Below, piece by piece: positions 16,869-25,100 of a stretch of 57,150 bases of DNA (its first letter is position 1; each line of letters opens with the position of its first letter). Both the position numbers and the translations under genes were made by a program. The notes beneath the pieces are model-generated. The model made no database searches, had not been told where the DNA came from, and was given only the letters and a program-made list of their open reading frames with translations. Location: the NCBI GenBank assembly GCA_020831765.1, contig JAFIFY010000085.1, positions 1 to 57,150 of the forward strand, in the 5' to 3' direction. The stretch is from Phycisphaeraceae bacterium. Its GTDB lineage: Bacteria > Planctomycetota > Phycisphaerae > Phycisphaerales > Phycisphaeraceae.

Positions 16869-18506
16869 TTACATTTCCCGTGCATGATAGCTCTTGATAT
16901 AGACACGCTGGAAGTCCGGGTAAGCGCTCATGTCGTGCTCGCCCAGGTCCAGACCTTCCATCTCTTCCTCGGCGCTCACCCTCAGCCCGAACACGGCCTT
17001 GATGACCAGGAACAGGATGGTGGCGGAGATCGCCGTGAAGATGATGATCGAGAAGCAGCCGATGATCTGGTTCATCAACTGCGCGAAGCTGGCCTCCGAG
17101 CCGAAGATGCCCACGGCCAGGGTGCCCCAGATGCCGGCCACCAGGTGGACGCTGATCGCGCCGACCGGGTCATCGATCTTGATCTTGTCCAGCGCCAGCA
17201 CGCTGAAGTACACGATGGCGCCAGCGATGATGCCGATGATCGCCGCCTCGGGCCAGCTCATCAGATCGGCGCCGGCCGTGATGCCGACCAGGCCGCCCAG
17301 CACGCCGTTGAGCGCCATGGTCAGATCGGGCTTGCCACCGGCGATCCAACTGATGATGCCCGCCGAGATGCAACCGCATGCCGCGGCGATGCCGGTGGTG
17401 ACAAAGACCAGCGAGACTTCCGCCGGATCAGCGCTAAGCACCGAACCGCCATTGAAGCCGAACCAGCCCAGCCACAGCAGGAACACGCCGATCGTGGCCA
17501 GCGGAAGGTTATGACCGGGAATCGGGTTGACGGTGCCGTCGCTGGCATACTTGCCCAGACGCGGACCGAGAATGATCGCGCCGACCAGGGCGCCTGTGCC
17601 ACCGACGGCATGAACCAGCGTCGAGCCGGCGAAATCAACAAAGCCCAGTTCATCCAGCCAGCCGCCGCCCCACTGCCAACTGCCGGTGATTGGATAGCTG
17701 ATGCCAACGAACAGAGCCGTGAACAGCAGGAATGGGCCAAGGGCGATACGGCCAGCCACAGCGCCCGAGACGATCGTGGCGGCTGTCGCGGCGAACATAC
17801 CCTGGAAGATGAAGTCGGCGTTAAGGGTGTAGGCTTCGTAGATTGGCGAGTTGTCGATCGCCGATTCGCCGTAGCCCAGACCGAGGCCGAACGAGAAGAC
17901 GCCGGGGATCATCCAATCGCCCGGATACATGATCATCCAGCCGCAGATCGCGTACATGACCAGGCCGATGCACGGGATCATGGTGTTCTTGAAAAGGATG
18001 TTGACCGTTTCCTTGGAACGGGTCAGGCCGGCTTCAAGCGTCGCGAAGCCCAGGTGCATGAGGAACACCAGCGCCGCGGCGATCAGAATCCAGAGATTAT
18101 CGACAACAAAGGTGGCCCACGAGAGGATTTCGACTTCGATCTCGCCGTCCTTCTCCATGGAAAAAATCGCCTTGCGCGTCTCTTCCGAGCCATCGGCGTA
18201 GGTGATGGTGACATAGCCAATGGTCTTGGCCGTGCCATCATCGTAATAGATGCCGACTTCTTCCAGATCGCCATCGTCGTCATATGTCAACGCATAGGCG
18301 GAGGTTTCGCCTTCGGACTCGATAACGATTTTGAACGCGGCTTCGAGTTGAGCCTTGTCGAAACTCCAGGTGACGGAGGTTTCGCCGGATTGAGTGAACA
18401 TCGTCAGTTCCGGGGTTTCATCGGCCCGGGCCTGATCGGCGATCATCATTGATCCCATCAGGGCCACCAGGCAGATCCAAAGAGCACTGAATCGGTGCAG
18501 GTGCAT
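16869..18506 (-). CDS. amtB: Ammonium transporter with an extra N-terminal extracytoplasmic domain
   Basis: 545 residues, well over the ~400-430 of a standard Amt core. A signal peptide (MHLHRFSALWICLVALMGSM) is followed by an acidic, strand-rich region of ~100 residues ('ALTYDDDGDLEEVGIYYDDG', 'YVTITYADGSEETRKAIFSM') before the first Amt membrane helix ('LWILIAAALVFLMHLGFATL', then 'EAGLTRSKETVNI'). Core motifs include 'DFAGSTLVHAVGGTGAL' with the first pore His and conserved Asp, and 'GAISVHLVAGIWGTLAVGIF' with the second pore His. The C-terminal tail (FGLRVSAEEEMEGLD...) is the usual Amt cytoplasmic tail that contacts PII. glnB follows in the same operon with a hairpin between. Start ATG at 18506, with a weak GGGAG 11 bases upstream. 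Confidence 0.93.
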   Translation of the reverse strand: MHLHRFSALWICLVALMGSMMIADQARADETPELTMFTQSGETSVTWSFDKAQLEAAFKIVIESEGETSAYALTYDDDGDLEEVGIYYDDGTAKTIGYVTITYADGSEETRKAIFSMEKDGEIEVEILSWATFVVDNLWILIAAALVFLMHLGFATLEAGLTRSKETVNILFKNTMIPCIGLVMYAICGWMIMYPGDWMIPGVFSFGLGLGYGESAIDNSPIYEAYTLNADFIFQGMFAATAATIVSGAVAGRIALGPFLLFTALFVGISYPITGSWQWGGGWLDELGFVDFAGSTLVHAVGGTGALVGAIILGPRLGKYASDGTVNPIPGHNLPLATIGVFLLWLGWFGFNGGSVLSADPAEVSLVFVTTGIAAACGCISAGIISWIAGGKPDLTMALNGVLGGLVGITAGADLMSWPEAAIIGIIAGAIVYFSVLALDKIKIDDPVGAISVHLVAGIWGTLAVGIFGSEASFAQLMNQIIGCFSIIIFTAISATILFLVIKAVFGLRVSAEEEMEGLDLGEHDMSAYPDFQRVYIKSYHAREM

Positions 18507-18861
18507 AGTCCTAAACTCCCATGTTGGTTGGACCAGGGTTGGTTTGAGGGGTGCGGTCGTCCCGACCCATGCCGAATGTTCAAGCAGTCAGGCCAATGAC
18601 GAATCGGGGATCGTCCGCGGACGAGGGACGAAGGCGATGCCGGCTTAAAGTTCCATGGCCGGATGCGGCGACCGTTTGGTTGTTCGGGTCGCACCGCATC
18701 GGGACATCGGGCCCGACGCGCCTTCACTGAGGGTTGAGGCTCTTGTCGCTAGGCATCCTCCTTTCCGGGGGCCATACCCAACGCAACCCCAAGTTCAGCA
18801 AAGTGAAGTTTCAGTTGACTCATCCACCCCGGATGACCATCTCCCGCCGCGCCGCCGACGA

Positions 18862-18892
18862 CTTGCGACACTCTTCCCACAGGTGTCGCAAG
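18862..18892. repeat. Perfect 10-bp inverted repeat, 11-base loop
   Basis: CTTGCGACAC at 18862-18871 and GTGTCGCAAG at 18883-18892 are exact reverse complements. No T-tract follows on either strand. It lies about 360 bases upstream of amtB. It could be an operator pair or an RNA hairpin; nothing more can be said. Confidence 0.55.
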
Positions 18893-19292
18893 CCAGGGTC
18901 CAGTTTTCGCGACGGGTGCCGGTCTTGAAGCGGGCCAGCTCGGCGCCGTCGCCGGTGCCTGCATGGCTCCGATAACCTCAAGCCAGGTCGTCAGTGCGGG
19001 ATCATGGTTCCGGTATCGAGGCAAGGAATGGTCTCCTGGGCCGCTCGGGCGACCGCCGCCTGTTTACGCGACAGCGGCGGTGCATTCGATAGGAGAGGAT
19101 GCAATCGCAGTGCCAGGAAAACGGTCAGACCATCCAGAAAGAGATAAACGTAATAATTAGAGAATCTTACGTCATAAAATGGTGATTGGGTCCGGGTAGG
19201 ACCGTGCCTCAGTGGCCTACAAATCAAGCGTAGATGAACAATTAGTGCCTAATTTCTAGTCATTTTTTAGGGACTGTGCCTTGATGAAGCAG

Positions 19293-19321
19293 TTGTTCGG
19301 GCGGATGTGGTGAATTAAAAT
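19293..19321 (+). promoter_or_regulatory. Possible promoter of the carotenoid operon
   Basis: TTGTTC (19293-19298), a 17-base spacer and TAAAAT (19316-19321). The -10 box is good, the -35 box keeps only TTG. It lies in the AT-rich stretch about 195 bases before the first desaturase gene. Confidence 0.3.
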
Positions 19322-19516
19322 GGGGTCAGGTCAGGGGTTGGCCGGCTGGATACGAGCCGAGTGCGGGGTTGGAGACCAATTTAGAAAATTTGCCGGACAC
19401 GAGATATCGGTGAAATGCCATCCTAGTATCTGGACAAACGATCAAAACGTTCAAAGTGACCGCATGCGTGGTGGTCATCGAAACGGCGGATCGTCCCAGG
19501 GATTGGATTGGTGCCC

Positions 19517-21091
19517 ATGAGCGCAAACAAGAAAGTCGTCATCGTCGGTGCCGGACCAGGGGGATTGGCTTCGGCCATGCTCCTGGCCAAGGCGGGTCTT
19601 GATGTCACCGTCCTCGAACGCCGCGCGGCGGTGGGGGGTCGAACATCCACCATGGAGGCCGAGCGGTTCCGGTTCGACCTGGGGCCGACCTTCTTCCTCT
19701 ATCCGCAAATCCTCAGGGAAATCTTCGCCGCGTGCGGACGATCACTCGACCGGGAGGTGGAGCTCAAGCGACTGGATCCGCAGTATCACCTGCGGTTCGA
19801 GGAAGGTGGCGATCTGCTGGCGACGCCGGATGTCGATCGGATGAAGGAGCGGCTGGCCCGTCTGAACGGAGATGATGCGGGCAACCTTGAAGCCTATCTT
19901 GCCGACAATCGGGCGAAGTTCAAGGCCTTTGCGCCGATCCTGCAGCAGCCGTTCAGTAAGCTGACGGACCTGTTGAACCCGAAGCTGCTTTCGGCGGCGC
20001 TTCTTGTCAGGCCGTGGCTCAGCGTTGATTCCGACCTCAAGCGGTGGTTCAGCGATCCGCGTGTGCGTCTGGCGTTCACATTTCAAAGCAAGTACCTGGG
20101 CATGTCGCCGTTTACCTGCCCGAGCCTGTTCACGATTCTCTCTTTCCTCGAATATGAGTATGGTGTGTTTCACCCGATCGGGGGATGTGGTGCCGTCTCG
20201 CAGGCGATGGCCCGTGTCGCCGGTGAGATGGGAGTGAAGATACACCTTAACGAACCGGTCACGAGCGTTCGAGTGGAAAAAGGCCGCGCGACGGGCGTCG
20301 CCACGACATCGGGTGAGTGGGATGCCGATGCCCTGGTGATCAATGCCGACTTCGCCGAGGCGATGCGTCGGCTGATCCCTGATCAGCACCGTCGTCGCTG
20401 GACCGATCGCAGGATTCAGAAGAAGAAATTTTCCTGCTCGACGTTCATGATGTACCTGGGCATCGAAGGGCTGGAGGAAGACCTGGCCCATCACACCATC
20501 TTCCTGGCCCGTGATTATCAGCAGAACATCGAAGATATCGACAGGCGGCACGTGGTCAGTCAGAATCCCTCGTTCTATGTGCAGAACGCGTGTGTCACCG
20601 ATCCCACGCTCGCTCCGACGGGCCAGAGCACGCTTTACGTTCTTGCCCCGGTCACGCATCAATCGCCGAATGTGGACTGGCCCTCCCAGACGGCCACGTT
20701 CCGAGCGTTGATGTACCGGCAGCTTGAGAAGATCGGTCTGCGTGATCTTGAAAAGAGAGTTCGGTTCGAGAAGGTCATCACACCCCGCGATTGGGAGCAC
20801 GATCACCATATTCATCGCGGGGCGACGTTCAACCTGGCGCACAATCTCGGCCAGATGCTCCATCGACGGCCCAACAACCGATTCGAGGATGTGCGGGGGG
20901 TCTATCTTGTCGGTGGGGGCACACATCCGGGCAGCGGGTTGCCGGTGATCTACGAGTCGGCAAGAATCAGTTCCCGGCTGCTGCTGGGAGACCTGGGGGT
21001 TCGCGTGGGCTGGCTCGAGCCCAAGCCACCCGAGCCACAGAGTCCGTTCGGACGATTGGTCGGAGCCGCTTCGCATGCCGCTACGCTCTGA
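19517..21091 (+). CDS. crtN: CrtN-like carotenoid desaturase (phytoene-desaturase family FAD enzyme)
   Basis: 524 residues from the ATG at 19517; a TTG at 19508 is in frame but less likely. The N-terminal Rossmann motif 'VVIVGAGPGGLASAMLLAKA' binds FAD, followed by 'VGGRTST' and 'FDLGPTFFL', the substrate-side signature of CrtI/CrtN desaturases. Near the C-terminus 'GVYLVGGGTHPGSGLPVIYE' is the second family signature. In a squalene/diapophytoene route it would introduce conjugated double bases into the C30 backbone. It is the first gene of a five-gene operon whose start (desaturase, aldehyde dehydrogenase, second CrtN-like enzyme) is the order known from methanotroph C30 clusters. No squalene or diapophytoene synthase is in this window, so the precursor must be made elsewhere. 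Which of the two CrtN-like enzymes desaturates and which oxygenates is inferred from order. Confidence 0.85.
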   Translation: MSANKKVVIVGAGPGGLASAMLLAKAGLDVTVLERRAAVGGRTSTMEAERFRFDLGPTFFLYPQILREIFAACGRSLDREVELKRLDPQYHLRFEEGGDLLATPDVDRMKERLARLNGDDAGNLEAYLADNRAKFKAFAPILQQPFSKLTDLLNPKLLSAALLVRPWLSVDSDLKRWFSDPRVRLAFTFQSKYLGMSPFTCPSLFTILSFLEYEYGVFHPIGGCGAVSQAMARVAGEMGVKIHLNEPVTSVRVEKGRATGVATTSGEWDADALVINADFAEAMRRLIPDQHRRRWTDRRIQKKKFSCSTFMMYLGIEGLEEDLAHHTIFLARDYQQNIEDIDRRHVVSQNPSFYVQNACVTDPTLAPTGQSTLYVLAPVTHQSPNVDWPSQTATFRALMYRQLEKIGLRDLEKRVRFEKVITPRDWEHDHHIHRGATFNLAHNLGQMLHRRPNNRFEDVRGVYLVGGGTHPGSGLPVIYESARISSRLLLGDLGVRVGWLEPKPPEPQSPFGRLVGAASHAATL

Positions 21092-22628
21092 AGCACAACT
21101 CGAACTCGAACCTCGGACATCGGACGGCGCACGCCCGGTCACGGAAGGCATGGCCTCAGGGGTGGATGCCGAGGTTGCCCGTGCCCGCGAGGCATGGGCC
21201 CTGTGGCGTCAACGGTCGGTCACCGAGCGGCTCGGCATCATTGCGCGATTCAAGCATCTGATCGTCGAGCATGCCCGGGACCTTGCCGGCGCCATCACCT
21301 TTCCGCGCCGTGAAAGCGTCGCTGAATCGATCAGTGCTGAAGTCCTGCCTCTGGCCGATGCCTGCCGTTTTCTTGAACGTTCAGCCAGGCGAGCGCTCAA
21401 GCCGCGCCGAGTGCGCCGAGGCCGGCCTTGGTGGCTGATGGGTCATCGCCTGACGATCCATCGTCAGCCCCTGGGGGTGATCCTGATCATCGGCCCGTTC
21501 AATTATCCATTGATGTTGATCGGTGTTCAGCTCATTCAGGCACTGGTTGCCGGCAATGCGGTGGTGATCAAGCCGGGCCAGGGTGGTGGTGAAGCTGCGC
21601 GAATGCTGGTGGGGCTGCTGGTTCGCGCGGGATTGGATGAGAACCTGGTTCGCGTGTTGGATGAATCGCCCGACTCGGCCCGCCGCGCCATCGAGGCGGG
21701 GGTGGACAAGGTGATTCTGACCGGATCGGCCCGGACCGGCCGCGCGGTCATGGAGGCGTGCGCGCCGAAGCTGACGTCTTCGATCATGGAGCTTTCCGGA
21801 TGCGATGCCATGATTGTTCTGTCAGGGGCTGATTTGGAGATGGTCGCCGACAGCGCCGTGCTGGGCTTGCGATTCAATGCCAGTTGCACCTGCATCGCGC
21901 CGCGCCGCCTGTTCATCCCTGATGAGCCCGATCACCCCTTGCCTTCGATGATTGAAGGGCGTCTGGCTGACTTACCCCCCGTGGAACTCCCCGAGACGAC
22001 CAGGCAACCGCTCGAACATCGAGTGCGGGAGGCGCTCGAAGCCGGTGCCGTGCTGTGGCATGGCGATATCGCCGAGTTGCGTAAGGGCGGTCCGATACGG
22101 CCGCTGCTGATCGAGCATGCCCGCCCGGACATGGCGCTTCTGAACGAGGATATCTTCGCGCCGGTATTGAGCATTGTCCGGTATCGCTCGACCGGTAGCC
22201 TGATCGAGGCGGTGAACGGGTGCCGGTACGGGTTGGGGGCCAGCCTGTTCGGGCCGGAGCGTCCGTGTCGGTCTCTGGCGTCGGAGCTTGCGGTGGGTGT
22301 GGTGAGCATCAATGACTATCTGGCTCCGCTTGCCGATCCCCGGCTGCCTCTGGAGGGTGTCCGACATAGCGGCTTTGGGCCGACACGGGGCGTCGAGGGG
22401 CTTTTGGCCATGACGCGCTCCATGGCGGTCAGTCGTCGCGGCGGCCGCCAACGGCCGCACCTTCAGCCGATTGCCGCCGATGATGCGGAGCTGTTTCTCA
22501 GCTATCTCCGACTTGTTCATGGACGCGGGCTCTTTAATCGCCTGAGTGCGCTGCCCGATCTGCTCCGTTCCCTGGTTCGCAAGGCTCGCACAATGCGCGC
22601 CACCCGAAAGGACAATCCCCCATCATGA
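21075..22628 (+). CDS. Aldehyde dehydrogenase of the carotenoid operon
   Basis: 517 residues. NAD(P)-dependent aldehyde dehydrogenase superfamily: 'GPFNYPLMLIGVQLIQALVA' with the catalytic-site Asn (about residue 141), 'ILTGSARTGRAVM' for the cofactor, 'MELSGCDAMIVL' with the general-base Glu (~238), and 'FNASCTCIAPRRLF' with the nucleophilic Cys (~270). 'LLNEDIFAPVLSIVRY' is the usual late motif. It should oxidise a carotenoid terminal aldehyde to the acid, as the aldehyde dehydrogenases of staphyloxanthin-type pathways do. The start ATG at 21075 overlaps the end of the preceding gene by 17 bases, so translation is coupled. The N-terminal ~30 residues look disordered. Confidence 0.85.
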   Translation: MPLRSEAQLELEPRTSDGARPVTEGMASGVDAEVARAREAWALWRQRSVTERLGIIARFKHLIVEHARDLAGAITFPRRESVAESISAEVLPLADACRFLERSARRALKPRRVRRGRPWWLMGHRLTIHRQPLGVILIIGPFNYPLMLIGVQLIQALVAGNAVVIKPGQGGGEAARMLVGLLVRAGLDENLVRVLDESPDSARRAIEAGVDKVILTGSARTGRAVMEACAPKLTSSIMELSGCDAMIVLSGADLEMVADSAVLGLRFNASCTCIAPRRLFIPDEPDHPLPSMIEGRLADLPPVELPETTRQPLEHRVREALEAGAVLWHGDIAELRKGGPIRPLLIEHARPDMALLNEDIFAPVLSIVRYRSTGSLIEAVNGCRYGLGASLFGPERPCRSLASELAVGVVSINDYLAPLADPRLPLEGVRHSGFGPTRGVEGLLAMTRSMAVSRRGGRQRPHLQPIAADDAELFLSYLRLVHGRGLFNRLSALPDLLRSLVRKARTMRATRKDNPPS

Positions 22629-24226
22629 TTCTCACTTCGCAAACCTCGACGCAAACCGCATCGCGCGTGGCCGTTATCGGTTCCGGGCTGGGCGGATTGG
22701 CCGCGGCATGCACCTTGGCCGCGCGTGGCTATGAGGTCGTCGTCTTCGAGAAGAACTCGTGGCTGGGTGGCAAGGCCGCGCAGCTCCAGAGCCCCGAAGG
22801 CTTCCGTTTCGACATGGGCCCGACCATCCTGACCGTGCCCTCCGTGCTGGAACGCATCTTCGCCGAAGCGGGAAAGTCGCTTGGCGAATCAGTTCCCATG
22901 GTGCGACTCGATCCACAGTGGCGGTGTTTCTTCGAGGATGGCTCGGTGCTTGACCTCGAGGAGAACACCGGGCGGATGGCCGGCAAGCTCGAAGCCTTCG
23001 CGCCCGGGAAGGGTGCTGAACAGGGCTACCGCCGTTTCATGGAACTGAGCCGGAAGCTGCATGATGTCTCCGATCGGTTCTTCTTCTGGAAGAGCGTGGA
23101 GTCCATCAAAGACACGTTTGATGCCTCCACGTCGTTCAAACTCTCGACGCTGTCCGATGTGCTGAGCCTTCGCATGGGCCGGACCGTGGCCGGGACCATT
23201 CGCGGCTTTGTCTCCGACAAGCGTGCCGCGCAGATGCTCGACCACTTCACGCAGTACGTCGGTTCTTCGCCGTACAACTCGCCCGCGGTCCTCTGCTCGA
23301 TCGCCCACATGCAGACGCAAGAGGGCATCTGGTATCCCATCGGCGGCACTCGAGCCGTGCCCGAGGCGCTGACGAAGCTGGCTGAGTCCCTCGGTGTGGT
23401 CTTCCATCGTGGCCATGAGGTGGTCAAGATCATGGTGGAAGGTGATCGGGTCACGGGCATCATGACCGACGATGAGCAGGTCCATGCCTTTGGCGCGGTG
23501 GTCTCGAACATGGATTCGGTCCGCACGCACCGCGAGCTATTGGAATATCCGATCGGGTCGAAGTTTCTGGGCAGGCGTAAATTCGAGCCCGCCTGCTCCG
23601 GCGTTGTGCTTTTCCTGGGACTGAAGGAAGCTTACGACCATGTCCTGCATCATGATTTTGTCTTCTCCCGTGACCCGGAGGAGGAATTCGAATACATCTA
23701 CAAGCGCGGCGAGCCCGCGCCGGACCCGACGGCGTATCTCTGCTGCCCATCCCGAAGCGATCCGGAGGTCGCTCCGATCATTGATGGCAAGCGCGGCGAA
23801 GCGCTATATGTGCTGGTTCACACGCCATATCTTCGCCCGCATCATGACTGGAGCCGTATGCTTCCGGAATACCGCCGGGTCATCATTGACAAGCTCAAGC
23901 GAACCGCGGGGATGAGCGATATCGAAGATCGCATCGTTTTCGAGCGGACGCTGACTCCGCGGGATATTCATGAGCGTTATCATGTTCTGGATGGCGCGAT
24001 CTATGGGCTGGCCAGTCACGGCCGATTCTTCGGTGCGTTCAAGCCGGGCAATCGTAGCCGCGATCTTCGCGGCCTTTACCTCGCCGGTGGCGCAGCGCAT
24101 CCGGGGCCGGGCATGCCGATGGTGATGATGTCCGGCTGGATCGCCGCGGATTCGCTGGCGCAGGATGGGCTGGTGCGTCCGGCCGGAAGCCCGGCATCGA
24201 GCAGCCAGCGGGAAGTGGGTTCGTAA
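22625..24226 (+). CDS. Second CrtN/CrtP-like carotenoid oxidoreductase
   Basis: 533 residues. FAD-binding start 'VAVIGSGLGGLAAACTLAAR', 'WLGGKAAQL' and 'FDMGPTILTVP', and the C-terminal 'GLYLAGGAAHPGPGMPMVMM': phytoene-desaturase superfamily. The ATG overlaps the stop of the aldehyde dehydrogenase gene (ATGA). Its place after the dehydrogenase suggests the terminal oxidase role (CrtP/CrtNb), which makes the aldehyde substrate for that enzyme; but the sequence alone does not separate oxygenase from desaturase, and the roles of the two paralogues could be swapped. Segments such as 'QYVGSSPYNSPAVLCSIAHM' and 'IYGLASHGRFFGAFKPGNRS' are typical of the superfamily. Confidence 0.85.
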   Translation: MILTSQTSTQTASRVAVIGSGLGGLAAACTLAARGYEVVVFEKNSWLGGKAAQLQSPEGFRFDMGPTILTVPSVLERIFAEAGKSLGESVPMVRLDPQWRCFFEDGSVLDLEENTGRMAGKLEAFAPGKGAEQGYRRFMELSRKLHDVSDRFFFWKSVESIKDTFDASTSFKLSTLSDVLSLRMGRTVAGTIRGFVSDKRAAQMLDHFTQYVGSSPYNSPAVLCSIAHMQTQEGIWYPIGGTRAVPEALTKLAESLGVVFHRGHEVVKIMVEGDRVTGIMTDDEQVHAFGAVVSNMDSVRTHRELLEYPIGSKFLGRRKFEPACSGVVLFLGLKEAYDHVLHHDFVFSRDPEEEFEYIYKRGEPAPDPTAYLCCPSRSDPEVAPIIDGKRGEALYVLVHTPYLRPHHDWSRMLPEYRRVIIDKLKRTAGMSDIEDRIVFERTLTPRDIHERYHVLDGAIYGLASHGRFFGAFKPGNRSRDLRGLYLAGGAAHPGPGMPMVMMSGWIAADSLAQDGLVRPAGSPASSSQREVGS

Positions 24227-24239
24227 AGGGCGGTTGAAC

Positions 24240-25100
24240 ATGGCGACCACGTCCGGTCACACGGGCCTTGAAACAACTCCAGAAGCCCGCGCGGTGCTTG
24301 AACGGCGATCGTCCCGGATGATCCGAGGGTTCAATCGGTATCTGCGCTGGTATCTGTCGCGTCATCTTCGACAAGTCGCGATCCTCGATGATGCGCTCCT
24401 GCCCGACCTCGCCGGACGCGCGGCGGTTATTCACCTCAACCACCCATCCTGGTGGGATCCGCTGATCGTCATGCTGCTGGCCGATCAGTTGCTCCCCAAG
24501 CGAAGGCATTTCGGGCCGCTGGATGCCGAAGCGCTCAAGAAGTATCGCGTCTTTGAGAAGCTGGGTGTCTTTGGTGTGGATCAGGAATCGGCCTCGGGAG
24601 CCCGGGCTTTTCTCAGGATCGCGCAAGGGTTGCTGGCTGATCCTGAGCATGTGATCTGGATCACCGCCGAGGGAGCATTCACCGATCCGCGCCGACGTCC
24701 GATCCAACTCAGGCCGGGTATCAGCCACCTGGCCCGATCGATGCCGGAGGTGGCCTTTATTCCGATGGCCCTGGAGCTGGTCTACTGGCAGGAGCGTACC
24801 CCGGAGGCCCTGATCGCCTTCGGAGAACCGATCGTTCCCGCAAGTAACGGGAGTGAAGGTGGTGAATCGGTCGAGGCATGGACGCGTCGGCTGGCGGAGA
24901 ATCAGCAGGCGATCCAGGACCGGCTGGCATCGGTGGTGATGGAGCGTGATGATTCACGTTTCCTTCCAGTGCTGGTGGGTCGAACGGGTGTGGGTGGCTT
25001 TTACGACTTCTGGCGGCGGATCAAGTCATTCTGGCGCGGCGAGCGGTTCGACCCGTCCCATGCCGCCGGGCTGCGCCGGCGATCGGGGGAGCGATCATGA
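24240..25100 (+). CDS. PlsC-type acyltransferase (CrtO-like role)
   Basis: 286 residues from the ATG at 24240, 13 bases after the previous stop. Lysophospholipid-acyltransferase fold: the HxxxxD motif is 'NHPSWWDPL' (about residues 67-75), and 'WITAEGAFTDPRRRPIQLRP' corresponds to the second block (usually FPEGTRS). No signal peptide; probably membrane-associated by basic and hydrophobic patches near 'FNRYLRWYLSRHLRQ'. In this operon it would esterify the sugar of a glycosyl carotenoid with a fatty acid, analogous to CrtO in staphyloxanthin synthesis. This role is inferred from neighbours. Confidence 0.82.
   Translation: MATTSGHTGLETTPEARAVLERRSSRMIRGFNRYLRWYLSRHLRQVAILDDALLPDLAGRAAVIHLNHPSWWDPLIVMLLADQLLPKRRHFGPLDAEALKKYRVFEKLGVFGVDQESASGARAFLRIAQGLLADPEHVIWITAEGAFTDPRRRPIQLRPGISHLARSMPEVAFIPMALELVYWQERTPEALIAFGEPIVPASNGSEGGESVEAWTRRLAENQQAIQDRLASVVMERDDSRFLPVLVGRTGVGGFYDFWRRIKSFWRGERFDPSHAAGLRRRSGERS

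Larger units (their letters stand above)
18507..19516. other. 1-kb intergenic region between amtB and the carotenoid operon
   Basis: No gene I can support firmly. A 91-codon minus-strand frame (18749-19024) has AGGAG 8 bases before a TTG start but composition unlike a known protein; I leave it uncalled. There is a perfect 10-bp inverted repeat at 18862-18892 and a GGTCC/GGACC hairpin near 19189-19203. About 19140-19320 is markedly AT-rich against the GC-rich surroundings. A possible promoter for the carotenoid operon lies at 19293-19321. Confidence 0.5.

Noticed and set aside
19742-21151. Long minus-strand frame opposite the first carotenoid desaturase
   Set aside because: The plus frame carries clear FAD and desaturase motifs; the minus frame has none.
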